Shown: positions 25,194-32,458 of the stretch, piece by piece
Layout of the letters: the number at the start of each line of letters is the position of its first letter
Position numbering within the stretch: position 1 is the first letter of the stretch
Origin: a bacterium
Lineage (GTDB): Bacteria > Chloroflexota > Dormibacteria > Aeolococcales > Bog-877
Reading direction: 5' to 3'
Assembly: GCA_021827985.1 (NCBI GenBank)
Contig: JAKATL010000023.1
Span: forward strand, 1-39,345
DNA length: 39,345 nt
Made by a program: the position numbers and the translations under genes
Notes under the pieces: model-generated
Database searches by the model: none
Seen by the model: only the letters and a program-made list of their open reading frames with translations
Told to the model about the DNA's origin: nothing

Positions 25194-26354
25194 TCACCTC
25201 GCCATCCCGACCTGCTGGGCCTGCTGGAAGAGCTTGCCCTCAGTGAGGATGGCCGGGGCGATGACCAGCTCGGTCTGCTGGAACTCCTCGATGGTGCGGG
25301 CGCCGCAGACCCCCATCGCCGACTTGATCGCCCCCACCAGGTTCTGACTGCCGTCGTCCACCCGGGCGGGGCCCAGGAGCAGCTCCCGCAGGGTGGCCTT
25401 GGTCCCCACCCTGATGCGGGTGCCCCGAGGGAGGTTGGGGTCTGGGGTGGCCATGCCCCAGTGGTGCCCGCGCCCCGGCGCCTCCTCGGCGGAGGCGAAG
25501 ACCGAGCCGATCATCACGGCGTCCGCCCCCGAGGCCAGCGCCTTGGTCACGTCGCCTCCGACCCGCATCCCCCCGTCGGTGATGACGGTGACCGGCTTGC
25601 CGCCGGTGCGGCGGTGGTCGTTGCGGGCCTGGGCCACGTCGGCGGTCGCCGTGACCTGGGGAACTCCGATTCCTAGGACTCCCCGCGTGGTGCAGGCCGC
25701 CCCCGGGCCCACCCCCACCAGGATCCCGTCGACCCCGGTGGCCATCAGCTCCAGGGCGGTGTAGTACTCCACGCAGTTGCCCACCACCACCGGCATCTTG
25801 GCAGCCCTGGTCAGCTGGGAGAAGTCCAGCTGCCGGTAGGAGCTGGAGATGTGCCGGGCGGTGAGGACGGTGCCCTGGACCACGTACACGTCCGCCCCTG
25901 CCTCGGTGATCAGCGGCAAGCGGTGCTCGGCCGCCGCTGGGGTGGTGGAGACGGCGCACAGCACCCCGGCGGCCTTGACCTCGGCGATGCGGGCCTGGAT
26001 CAGGTCGTCCCGGACCGGCTGCCGGTAGCGCTCCTGAAGGAGCGTGTTGACCCGCTCCCGGGGAGCTTCAGCGATCTCCTGGTAGACCGCCGAGGGGTCG
26101 TCATAGCGGCAGTTGATGCCGTCCAGGTTGAGGACCGCCAGGCCCCCCAGGCGGCCCATGGCGATGGCGAACTTGGGGTCGACCACGCCGTCCATGGCCG
26201 CCGCCAGGATGGGAATGGGCACCTCGACCTCCCCGATGCGCAGGGAGATGTCGATCTCCTCCGGGTTGATGGTGACCTTCCCCGGGACCAGGGCCACCTC
26301 GTCGAAGCCGTAGGCGCGGCGGGCCCGCTTGCCCATTCCCAGTTCGATGTCCAA
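25194..26354 (-). CDS. guaB3: GuaB3-family IMP dehydrogenase
   Basis: Oxidises IMP to XMP with NAD, the first committed step to GMP. At 386 residues, with no CBS pair inserted in the barrel, it matches the GuaB3 family found in several high-GC and cyanobacterial groups. Visible features are the opening [28 protein letters not shown], the catalytic Cys loop [34 protein letters not shown] and the Met-Gly region of the flap. TTG 26354 is chosen because AGGAGG lies 9 nt upstream; the frame extends to 26420 without similarity. It heads the guaB-guaA-purD-traR run. Confidence 0.93.
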   Translation of the reverse strand: MDIELGMGKRARRAYGFDEVALVPGKVTINPEEIDISLRIGEVEVPIPILAAAMDGVVDPKFAIAMGRLGGLAVLNLDGINCRYDDPSAVYQEIAEAPRERVNTLLQERYRQPVRDDLIQARIAEVKAAGVLCAVSTTPAAAEHRLPLITEAGADVYVVQGTVLTARHISSSYRQLDFSQLTRAAKMPVVVGNCVEYYTALELMATGVDGILVGVGPGAACTTRGVLGIGVPQVTATADVAQARNDHRRTGGKPVTVITDGGMRVGGDVTKALASGADAVMIGSVFASAEEAPGRGHHWGMATPDPNLPRGTRIRVGTKATLRELLLGPARVDDGSQNLVGAIKSAMGVCGARTIEEFQQTELVIAPAILTEGKLFQQAQQVGMAR

Positions 26355-26415
26355 GCCCGACCACCTCCTCCGGGGGTGCGGAGCCACCACCCAAAAGCTC
26401 GCCGACCCGGGCTCC

Positions 26416-26421
26416 AGCATA
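26416..26421 (-). promoter_or_regulatory. Extended -10 box upstream of guaB3
   Basis: The minus strand carries TGGTATGCT, a -10 TATGCT preceded by the extended TGn element, about 62 nt upstream of the guaB3 TTG. The -35 region is not recognisable, as expected for extended -10 promoters. Confidence 0.5.
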
Positions 26422-26471
26422 CCAGACCGCGCCCTGGCGACCCTGGCGTCGGAGGCCGTATCTAGTGGTAT

Positions 26472-26490
26472 GAGGGGGCCTCCCCCCCTC
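26472..26490. terminator. GC hairpin after the sortase gene
   Basis: GAGGGGG-CCTCC-CCCCCTC (plus strand) forms a 7-bp stem that starts within the sortase stop codon and lies upstream of the guaB3 promoter. There is no U-tract. It is a plausible terminator in a GC-rich genome. Confidence 0.45.
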
Positions 26491-27161
26491 TATGTGGTGG
26501 GCGTACTGGAGGTGAGCTCGGCCCGGATGACGATCCGCTGGGTGTCGACCCAGAGCGGCGTGCAGGTGATGAGGGTGAGGTACTTGCCACCGCTGAGCTG
26601 ACCCAGCTGGCTGACCTTGCTGGGGCTCTCCACCCAGACCTGGGTCACGGTGTAGGTGAACTTGGTGCAGGCGCGGTCGGTGATGACGATGGGGTCGCCC
26701 ACCCTGAGGCTGCCCAGCGGCTCGAAGTTGGGCTCCCGGTGCAGGGCGATCAGCATGTTGCCCTCCTGCCCAGGTCCCGGGGACGAGGAGTAGTGGACCA
26801 CCGAACGCTGGGTCAAGAGGGCCCAGCTGCCGTTGCCCGCCACCCCCTCTATCCCGGGCAGGGTGGGGAAAGCCACCAGGAGGTACTCGCTGGAGGGGGA
26901 GCCGCTGCCGCAGGCGGCCGCCGCGGGGGGGCTGCTGGAGCCCGCCGGAGCCACCACCTCGGAGGGGAGCACCTTGGTGATCGCTCCCTGGTTGCCCAGC
27001 CACTTCTGCAGCAGCTGGTGGTCGTGGTTGCCCCGCTGCCACACCCCCAGCAGCGGCGGCACCAGGACCCCGATCCCGGCTAGGACCAGGACCACTCCGG
27101 CAGCCGTCACGAAGGTGGCCAGCCGGTTCCTCCGCCCCCCCCACGGGCGTCGAATCGTCAT
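26490..27161 (-). CDS. Sortase (class E/D-like transpeptidase)
   Basis: Membrane-anchored Cys transpeptidase of 223 residues. One N-terminal helix (about 15-38, TFVTAAGVVLVLAGIGVLVPPLL) is followed by a Ser/Pro/Ala linker and the sortase barrel. The family core is clear: PGPGQEGNMLIALHREPNF with catalytic His141, GDPIVI, TLITCTP with Cys200 and QRIVIRAEL with Arg209. ATG 27161 has AGGAG 5 nt upstream; GTG 27167 is too close to it. No pilin or LPxTG substrate is adjacent, so it may be a housekeeping sortase anchoring proteins encoded elsewhere. It is divergent from the response regulator at 27304. The family argues for a monoderm envelope. Confidence 0.88.
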   Translation of the reverse strand: MTIRRPWGGRRNRLATFVTAAGVVLVLAGIGVLVPPLLGVWQRGNHDHQLLQKWLGNQGAITKVLPSEVVAPAGSSSPPAAAACGSGSPSSEYLLVAFPTLPGIEGVAGNGSWALLTQRSVVHYSSSPGPGQEGNMLIALHREPNFEPLGSLRVGDPIVITDRACTKFTYTVTQVWVESPSKVSQLGQLSGGKYLTLITCTPLWVDTQRIVIRAELTSSTPTT

Positions 27162-27225
27162 CTCCACTCCTGAACCGGTCTGACCTCCATGGTAGCCCTG
27201 CGCCCGGCTGCTCGCCCTCCGTCAC

Positions 27226-27240
27226 AGGTGTGGCGCACCT
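27226..27240. promoter_or_regulatory. Inverted repeat in sortase/response regulator intergenic region
   Basis: AGGTG-TGGCG-CACCT, extendable to ACAGGTG...CACCTTGT with one mismatch, lies centrally in the 142-bp divergent region. It is followed by the direct repeat TTGT-N10-TTGT (27240-27257). Either could bind the adjacent OmpR-type regulator. This is inference from position only. Confidence 0.35.
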
Positions 27241-27267
27241 TGTTACCCACCCGTTGTCGTTCCAGGA

Positions 27268-27297
27268 CGGGTAGTTCAGGGGGTCTCGCAACACAAT
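27268..27297 (+). promoter_or_regulatory. Putative leaderless promoter of response regulator
   Basis: CACAAT at 27292-27297 sits 6 nt before GTG 27304, with CGGGTAG at 27268-27274. The layout is the same as in front of the gene at 522. There is no Shine-Dalgarno sequence. Confidence 0.4.
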
Positions 27298-27303
27298 CGG
27301 CCC

Positions 27304-28113
27304 GTGATCGAGGCACCCGCGCCCGCCCCCACCGGCGACTGGAGCGCGCCCTCTCCGGCTCCCGGCCTGGGCGCGCACACCGCCCGGCTGCTGGTGATCG
27401 ACGACGACCCGGCCATGCTGCAGCTGGTGCAGGTGATCGCCGCTGAGAACGGCTACGAGGTGGCCACCGCGGGCACCGGCACCGCCGGGCTCAGGTTGGC
27501 CGGCGAGGCCGATCCCGACCTGATCCTCCTGGATCTTGTCCTTCCCGACCTCAACGGAGTGGAGGTCTGCCGGCGGCTCCGGGCCGCCGGCGTCCGCTCC
27601 ACCGTGATGATGGTTTCCTGCCTGCACGAGTCCGAGGACGTGGTGGTGGGGCTGGAGGTGGGCGCCGATGACTACCTGCGCAAGCCCTTCGAGGTGCGCG
27701 AGCTGGTGGCCCGGATCAACGCCCGCCTGCGCCGGGCCCGGCTGCTGAGGGCAGCCGCGGCCCCTGAGCGGCTGCAGTTCCCCGGCCTCTCCATTGACCT
27801 TGGCCGCCACGAGGTGCGCCGCGACGAGCGCCAGGTGGCGCTCACCCCCACGGAGTTCGGGATCCTGACCACCCTGGCCCGCCACGCCGGCCGGGTGGTC
27901 TCCCGCCCCCAGCTCATCTCAGAGGTGTGGCGCCGGCGCGACCCCTACCAGGTACGCTCGCTGGACGCCCACCTGTACCGGCTGCGGCGCAAGATCCAGC
28001 CCCGGGAAGACGGCCCCCGCTATATCCACGTGGTGATCGGCGCGGGCTACCGCTTCGAGTACCAGCCCGAGCGGGTGCTGGCGCCCAACCGGCCCCGGCA
28101 GCTGGCGGGCTGA
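27304..28113 (+). CDS. OmpR/PhoB-family response regulator
   Basis: Two-component DNA-binding regulator of 269 residues. After a Pro/Ala-rich extension of about 26 residues, the receiver domain shows the acidic pocket DDD (33-35), phosphoacceptor Asp77 in LILLDLVLP, Ser105 and Lys127 in LRKPFE. The C-terminal winged helix shows LTPTEFGILTTLARHAGRVVSR and the SLDAHLYRLRRKI recognition helix, ending YIHVVIGAGYRFEY. No histidine kinase is adjacent, so it is an orphan here. It converges on the glutamate dehydrogenase homologue 13 bp downstream. GTG 27304 is set by the -10-like box 6 nt upstream. Confidence 0.93.
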   Translation: MIEAPAPAPTGDWSAPSPAPGLGAHTARLLVIDDDPAMLQLVQVIAAENGYEVATAGTGTAGLRLAGEADPDLILLDLVLPDLNGVEVCRRLRAAGVRSTVMMVSCLHESEDVVVGLEVGADDYLRKPFEVRELVARINARLRRARLLRAAAAPERLQFPGLSIDLGRHEVRRDERQVALTPTEFGILTTLARHAGRVVSRPQLISEVWRRRDPYQVRSLDAHLYRLRRKIQPREDGPRYIHVVIGAGYRFEYQPERVLAPNRPRQLAG

Positions 28114-28126
28114 TCCCCCCCGCCGC

Positions 28127-29392
28127 TCAGGGGTAGATGCCGCGGGCCGCGGAGGCCCGGGCCACCCTGCCGATGGCGATGGCGTAGGCCGCCTGGCGCA
28201 GGGAGATGTGGTGGCGGGCGGAGTAGGCGAAGACCTGCTCGGTGGCCCGCACCATGGCCCGCTCCAGCTGGTTGGAGATCTCCGCCTCGTCCCAGAAGAA
28301 CGCCTGCAGGTCCTGAACCCACTCGAAGTAGGACACCGTCACCCCACCGGCGTTGGCCAGGATGTCCGGTATCACCACCGTCCCGTCCTCGGCCAGGACC
28401 GACTCGGCCGCGGGGGTGACCGGGCCGTTGGACCCCTCGGCCACGATCCTCGCCCTGACCCGCGACGCGTTCTCCGAGTTGATGACGCTCTCCACCGAGG
28501 CGGGGACCAGCACTGTGACCGGTAGGGCCAGCAGCTCCTCGCGGGAGATGGACTCACCAGGGACCCCGCCCTCATGGGCCCGCGCGCCCTCCGCTTTCAG
28601 CCTTTCCAGGCCGGCGATGTCCAGCCCGGCGTCGTTGTGCCAACCGCCGGCGTGGTCGCAGACGGCGACCACGCGACAGCCGGCGGCGGCCAGCAGCCGG
28701 GCGCAGGTCGCGCCCACCGCTCCGAATCCCTCCACGGCCACGCTGGCGCCTTCCAGGGTGAGGCCGGTGTTGCGCACCGTCTGCATCAAAACCGTCGCCA
28801 GCCCCCGGCCAGGAGCCTCGATGCGGCCGATCGACCCTCCGGCCTCCACCGGCTTGCCGGTGACCGCGGCGGTGACCGAATAACCGGCGTGCATCGACAG
28901 CGTGTCCATCATCCAGGCCATCACCTGGGGGTTGGTGCCGATGTCGGGTGCGGGGATGTCGCGCTCCGGCCCCAGGAGTAGCGCGATCTCGGTGGTGAAC
29001 CGCCGGGTGAGCCGCTCCAGCTCCCGGGAGCTGAGGCTTTCCGGCGCCACCCGGACAGCGCCCGCCGCGCCCCCGAACGGCAGCGACATCACCGCCGTCT
29101 TCCAGCTCATCAGCATCGCCTGGGCCTTGGTGGCCTCGAGGTTGGCATGGGGCTCGTAGCGCACCCCACCCTTGGCGGGGCCGCGAGCCAGGTTGTGGTG
29201 CACGCGGAAGCCGGTGTACAGCTCCACCGTCTGGTCGTCGCGCACCACCGGGAAGTGGACTTGGAAGACCCGCTTGACCTCGCGCAGGACCGCGTGCAGG
29301 TCGTCGTCCAGATGCAGCAGCCGCGCGGCCTCGTCGACCCGGTGCTGCCCGGTCGTGTACAGGTCCTCGCCCGCGCTCACCCCCACTGCCAC
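28127..29392 (-). CDS. Glu/Leu/Phe/Val dehydrogenase family protein lacking the catalytic lysine
   Basis: 421-residue amino-acid dehydrogenase homologue. It keeps the substrate-binding lysines (GPAKGGVRYE, Lys74; MSWKTAV, Lys98), the catalytic Asp150 in PAPDIGTNPQVMAW, the Rossmann motif EGFGAVGA and the C-terminal NAGGVTVSYFEWVQ. The signature that is normally GGAKGG reads GGAAGA, placing Ala110 at the catalytic Lys; the codon is GCG, not a single-base change from a Lys codon. Oxidative deamination by the usual mechanism is therefore doubtful. It may be a regulatory or repurposed paralogue. GTG 29392 has TATACT exactly 6 nt upstream, indicating a leaderless start. Confidence 0.9.
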   Translation of the reverse strand: MAVGVSAGEDLYTTGQHRVDEAARLLHLDDDLHAVLREVKRVFQVHFPVVRDDQTVELYTGFRVHHNLARGPAKGGVRYEPHANLEATKAQAMLMSWKTAVMSLPFGGAAGAVRVAPESLSSRELERLTRRFTTEIALLLGPERDIPAPDIGTNPQVMAWMMDTLSMHAGYSVTAAVTGKPVEAGGSIGRIEAPGRGLATVLMQTVRNTGLTLEGASVAVEGFGAVGATCARLLAAAGCRVVAVCDHAGGWHNDAGLDIAGLERLKAEGARAHEGGVPGESISREELLALPVTVLVPASVESVINSENASRVRARIVAEGSNGPVTPAAESVLAEDGTVVIPDILANAGGVTVSYFEWVQDLQAFFWDEAEISNQLERAMVRATEQVFAYSARHHISLRQAAYAIAIGRVARASAARGIYP

Positions 29393-29398
29393 GACCTC

Positions 29399-29404
29399 AG
29401 TATA
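29399..29404 (-). promoter_or_regulatory. -10 box of leaderless GDH-family gene
   Basis: TATACT on the minus strand is separated by GAGGTC (6 nt) from GTG 29392, so the first transcribed base would be the G of the start codon. This is the strongest example of the window's -10/N6/GTG layout. Confidence 0.6.
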
Positions 29405-29575
29405 GGGGTCGGTCGGCGGAGCAAAGGCGCCACCAAGGAGCAGCGCCGGGCTCTCCCGCCGACGGCCAGGGGCGGCCCACCCACCTCATACTTGACGCTC
29501 ACGGCTCAGGAGCGCCCCGTGCGCGCGGTGGTCCCTGGCGAAATTCTGTATCGCTCATCGGGGGGAACACATTCT

Positions 29576-30336
29576 GTGGCCGACGCCGCGCTCGAGGATC
29601 CGCGTCTCGTCAAGCTCTAGGACGAGCTGGACGATGACCGCAGCGACCTCGCCGCGTACGTTGAGCTGGCCGCCCAGTTAGGTGCCCGGTCAGTGCTCGA
29701 CATCGGCTGTGGTACCGGCACTCTCGCCTGCCTTCTCGCCCAGCGGGGACTCCGGGTGACGGCCGTCGACCCCGCGGCAGCATCCCTGGACGTCGCCCGC
29801 AGCAAGGCCTACGCGAATCGGGTGCTCTGGATCCTCGGGAACACCGCAATGCTTCCTCCACTGCAGGTGGACCTGGTCACCATGACCGGCAAAGTGGCCC
29901 AGCTCTTCCTCGACGACGACGACTGGGCTTCCAACCTCGAAGCTGCTCGCGCAGCGCTCCAACCTGAGGGGCAGTTGGTGTTCGAGGCGCGCGACCGCGC
30001 AAGGCAAGCCCGGCGGGAATGGAACCGCGAGCAGTCCTTCCGGTGTCTCCAGCGTCCGGGCGGCAGCTCAGTGGAGACGGGGGCTGAGCTAAGTGACGTC
30101 GCCTTCCCTACATCTCCTTCCGGTGGACGTTCGCCTTCACCGACGAAGACGCGGTGCTCGCATCCGACTCCACGCTGCGCTTTCGCAGCCAGCCTGAGAT
30201 CCAAGCGTCCCTGCGCACGGCCGGTTTCGTCGCGGTCACCGTGCGGGACGCTCCCGATCGCCCTGGTCGCGAGCTGGTGTTCGTCGCCGCGCCGGCGGGC
30301 CTTCACAAAAGCCCCGGGACCCGCGGCGCGACCTGA
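29576..30336 (+). pseudogene. SAM-dependent methyltransferase, broken by a stop and a frameshift
   Basis: From GTG 29576 the frame reads VADAALEDPRLVKL then TAG (29618-29620) where relatives usually have Tyr, then continues DELDDDRSDLAAYVELAAQL into the class I methyltransferase motif VLDIGCGTGTLACLLA (29693 onward), AVDPAAASLDVAR and VTMTGKVAQLFLDDDDW. At about 30107 one base appears missing: the frame shifts from ...ELSDVAFP to a downstream frame reading YISFRWTFAFTDED and ending in RPGRELVFVAAPAG... at 30336. The two halves together fit one full-length protein of about 250 residues. Base composition here is less uniform than in the neighbours, suggesting acquired DNA. A sequencing error cannot be excluded. 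Confidence 0.75.
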
Positions 30337-30644
30337 ACCGTTTGCCGATCCGACGTTGTCACGTGCGCACCTCACGGCCGTCGTGCGCGCTTCAGTGAAT
30401 GGTCCCGCGAGACCGCGGGGCCACCACTGCGCGGACGATATCCTGCGCTCGCACGTGCCGTCGCTCACCTTGTAGTGCGCGCGCGTGCATACGGATGTGC
30501 CACAATTGTTGAGTCAGTTGCCTACCCCGTCCCCCGTCCCACCCACAACGGCCGCCCCAGAGGCGTCACCAACCACGTCAACACTGCAGATGACTGCAGC
30601 GCGGCGCGCAACACCGCCGCGAGCTTTCAGTAAGGAGGCAAACA
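30337..30644. other. Non-coding stretch before the histone-like gene
   Basis: I see no convincing gene in these 308 bp. It holds a 9-bp hairpin (30401-30422), a palindrome ACAATTGT (30502-30509), a TGCCACAAT extended -10-like element (CACAAT 30501-30506), a C-rich low-complexity run (about 30521-30545) and a CTGCAG-ATGA-CTGCAG repeat just after 30580. If the -10 is real, the downstream gene has a leader of roughly 130 nt. Confidence 0.5.
30401..30422 (+). terminator. Hairpin after the methyltransferase remnant
   Basis: GGTCCCGCG-AGAC-CGCGGGGCC forms a 9-bp stem (one G-T pair) with a tetraloop, about 65 nt beyond the remnant's stop. No U-tract follows. Confidence 0.4.
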
Positions 30645-31379
30645 ATGCCCCGCACCCCTAGGAAACCCGCGACGCGGCGCCCAGCCGCGCGCACCGGAGC
30701 ACGCTCCGGAACTCGCACGGCGCGGCGCACGACCACCGCCAGGTCCGCCACCGCCAAGCGCAGCACTACACCGCGTCGCACCGCGCGCAGTGCAGTGGCG
30801 GCGGTGAGCCCGGCGGCCATCAACCGCGCGCTGACCGCGCAGCTCAAGCTGCTGGAGCGCCGCCTCGCGGACATCGAGCGCAAGTTGGACGCCGCCATCA
30901 GCGACCGCCGTGCGGGCGCGCCATCTGCGCGTGGCACCAGCAGAACCACAGCCGTGCGAGCTCGGACCGCGCGCACCGGCGCATCCCGGACCGCCGCCAG
31001 GACCACGACCCGTTCCGCGTCCAGGACCCCCAGGCGCTCCGCAACCACCAGGTCCGCAACCACCAGGTCCACGACCACCAGGACCGCGACTGCCCGAGCC
31101 GCGGCACCCCGGGGGCGCCGCCCCGCGGCGGCTGGCGCCAGCAACGGCCGCACCCGCACCGCAACGGCGCCGCGGAGCCGCCGGGCTGCCGGCACAACGA
31201 CCGGCAGAACTGCCGCCAGCACGACCGCGACCCGCGCGACCCGCGCCCGCCGCAGCTCAGCGGCGGCGCCGGCCACCCGCACCCGCCGGACGGCGGCCCC
31301 GACCCAGCCGGCGGCCAGGCCGGCGGCGCGCAAGCGCGGCCGCATCACCCTGGCCGGAAGCGCACCCAGCGAGTCCTGA
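30645..31379 (+). CDS. Arg/Thr/Ala-rich histone-like protein
   Basis: 244-residue, extremely basic low-complexity protein composed mainly of Arg, Thr, Ala, Ser and Pro. ATG 30645 has the best ribosome-binding site in the window (AAGGAGG, 6 nt spacing), so translation is likely. A basic N-terminal tail (1-50) precedes a predicted coiled coil (about 57-86, with LKLLERRLADIERKLDAAI) and a long C-terminal tail with TTRSATTRS-type repeats; 31038-31082 holds three tandem 15-bp units. It resembles bacterial H1-like nucleoid proteins in layout but uses Arg where those mostly use Lys. A DNA-compacting role is inference. It ends just before a strong bidirectional terminator. Confidence 0.8.
   Translation: MPRTPRKPATRRPAARTGARSGTRTARRTTTARSATAKRSTTPRRTARSAVAAVSPAAINRALTAQLKLLERRLADIERKLDAAISDRRAGAPSARGTSRTTAVRARTARTGASRTAARTTTRSASRTPRRSATTRSATTRSTTTRTATARAAAPRGRRPAAAGASNGRTRTATAPRSRRAAGTTTGRTAASTTATRATRARRSSAAAPATRTRRTAAPTQPAARPAARKRGRITLAGSAPSES
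31038..31082 (+). repeat. Three tandem 15-bp units inside the histone-like gene
   Basis: Two identical copies of TCCGCAACCACCAGG (31038-31052, 31053-31067) and a third with two changes (31068-31082) encode repeated SATTR/STTTR. In-frame unit gain or loss could vary tail length. Confidence 0.85.
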
Positions 31380-31387
31380 CCTGCGGG

Positions 31388-31414
31388 CTGGCGGGGGCAG
31401 CGAGCCCCCGCCAG
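31388..31414. terminator. Bidirectional terminator hairpin
   Basis: CTGGCGGGGGC-AGCGA-GCCCCCGCCAG is a perfect 11-bp stem with a 5-nt loop. It sits between the stop codons of the convergent histone-like gene (31379) and threonine aldolase gene (31416), the right place to terminate both. No U-tract follows on either side. Confidence 0.75.
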
Positions 31415-31415
31415 C

Positions 31416-32438
31416 TCAGCCCGCCGCCCGGCCGATGGCCGCGGCGGCCTCGTCCATCTGAGCTAGAGAAACGTCCAGGTGGGTCACGCAGCGCACCGTG
31501 TGCTGTCCGAAGGCAGTGAGCAGCACGCCCTCGCCGGCGGCCCGGGAGATCACCTCGTCGGCGGGGCGTTCGGTCTCGAGCAGGACGATGTTGGTATGTA
31601 CCCGATCTGCGTCGACCTGGAGCCCTCGCGCCCCGTGCAGAGCACGGGTCAAGCGCCGAGCCTTCTCATGGTCCTCCACCAGCCGCGGGAGCTGGTGCTC
31701 CAGCGCGTACAGGCCGGCGGCCGCCAGCACCCCTGCCTGACGCATCCCCCCGCCCAGCCGCTTGCGCCAGACGTGGGCCCGCTCCCGCGCCTCCCGGCTC
31801 CCCACCCACAGCGACCCCACTGGGCAGCCCAGGCCCTTGGAGAGGGAGAAGTTGACGCTGTCGGCGCAGTCGGCCAGGTCGCGCAGGGGAATCCCCAGCC
31901 GTGCGGCGGCGTTTCCCAACCGGGCCCCGTCCAGGTGGACCAGCATGCCCATCTCCCGGGCGGTGCGGGCGGCGTCCCGGAGCTCCTCCGGGGCAGCCAC
32001 CGTCCCGCCCCGGCGATTGTGAGTCTGCTCCAGGCAGAGGAGTGAGGTGCGGGGCTCGTGGCCAGGGTCGTTGAGGCGCTCCAGTGCTCGGAGTTGATCG
32101 CCCGTGGGGCAACCGGCATTGCGGGCGTCAAAGTTGCGCAGCTGGACCCCGCCGATCACCGCGGCCCCGGCCAGCTCGTAATGGAGGACGTGGGCCTCTT
32201 TGTCAACCAGCACCTCCTCCCCGGGGTGAGTGGCGGTGAGGATGGCGATGAGGTTGGACATGGTGCCGCTGGGGCAGAAGAGGGCGGCCTCCTTTCCCAG
32301 GAGGCGGGCAACCTCGGCCTCCAGCCGGTTGACGCTCGGGTCCTCCCCGTAAACGTCGTCCCCCACCTCGGCCGCGGCCATGGCGGCCCGCATCCCCTCG
32401 GACGGACGGGTCACGGTGTCGCTGCGGAGGTCGATCAC
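31416..32438 (-). CDS. ltaE: Low-specificity L-threonine aldolase
   Basis: PLP enzyme cleaving threonine or allo-threonine to glycine and acetaldehyde. The 340-residue protein begins with the family signature [20 protein letters not shown]. It has [32 protein letters not shown] and the PLP-lysine region [19 protein letters not shown] 32438 has a TAGCAT box exactly 6 nt upstream and no Shine-Dalgarno sequence, so it appears leaderless, with its own promoter in the 20-nt gap after the diguanylate cyclase gene. Confidence 0.94.
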   Translation of the reverse strand: MIDLRSDTVTRPSEGMRAAMAAAEVGDDVYGEDPSVNRLEAEVARLLGKEAALFCPSGTMSNLIAILTATHPGEEVLVDKEAHVLHYELAGAAVIGGVQLRNFDARNAGCPTGDQLRALERLNDPGHEPRTSLLCLEQTHNRRGGTVAAPEELRDAARTAREMGMLVHLDGARLGNAAARLGIPLRDLADCADSVNFSLSKGLGCPVGSLWVGSREARERAHVWRKRLGGGMRQAGVLAAAGLYALEHQLPRLVEDHEKARRLTRALHGARGLQVDADRVHTNIVLLETERPADEVISRAAGEGVLLTAFGQHTVRCVTHLDVSLAQMDEAAAAIGRAAG

Positions 32439-32444
32439 CCGACC

Positions 32445-32450
32445 ATGCTA
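32445..32450 (-). promoter_or_regulatory. -10 box of leaderless ltaE
   Basis: TAGCAT on the minus strand, then GGTCGG (6 nt), then GTG 32438. It lies in the short gap after the preceding gene. The -35 position has no recognisable hexamer. Confidence 0.45.
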
Positions 32451-32458
32451 GCGAGAGC

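Noticed and set aside
29618..29620. Amber codon as recoding (pyrrolysine or read-through)
   Set aside because: The same gene also carries a frameshift, no recoding element is visible, and other genes in the window use TAG as a normal stop.
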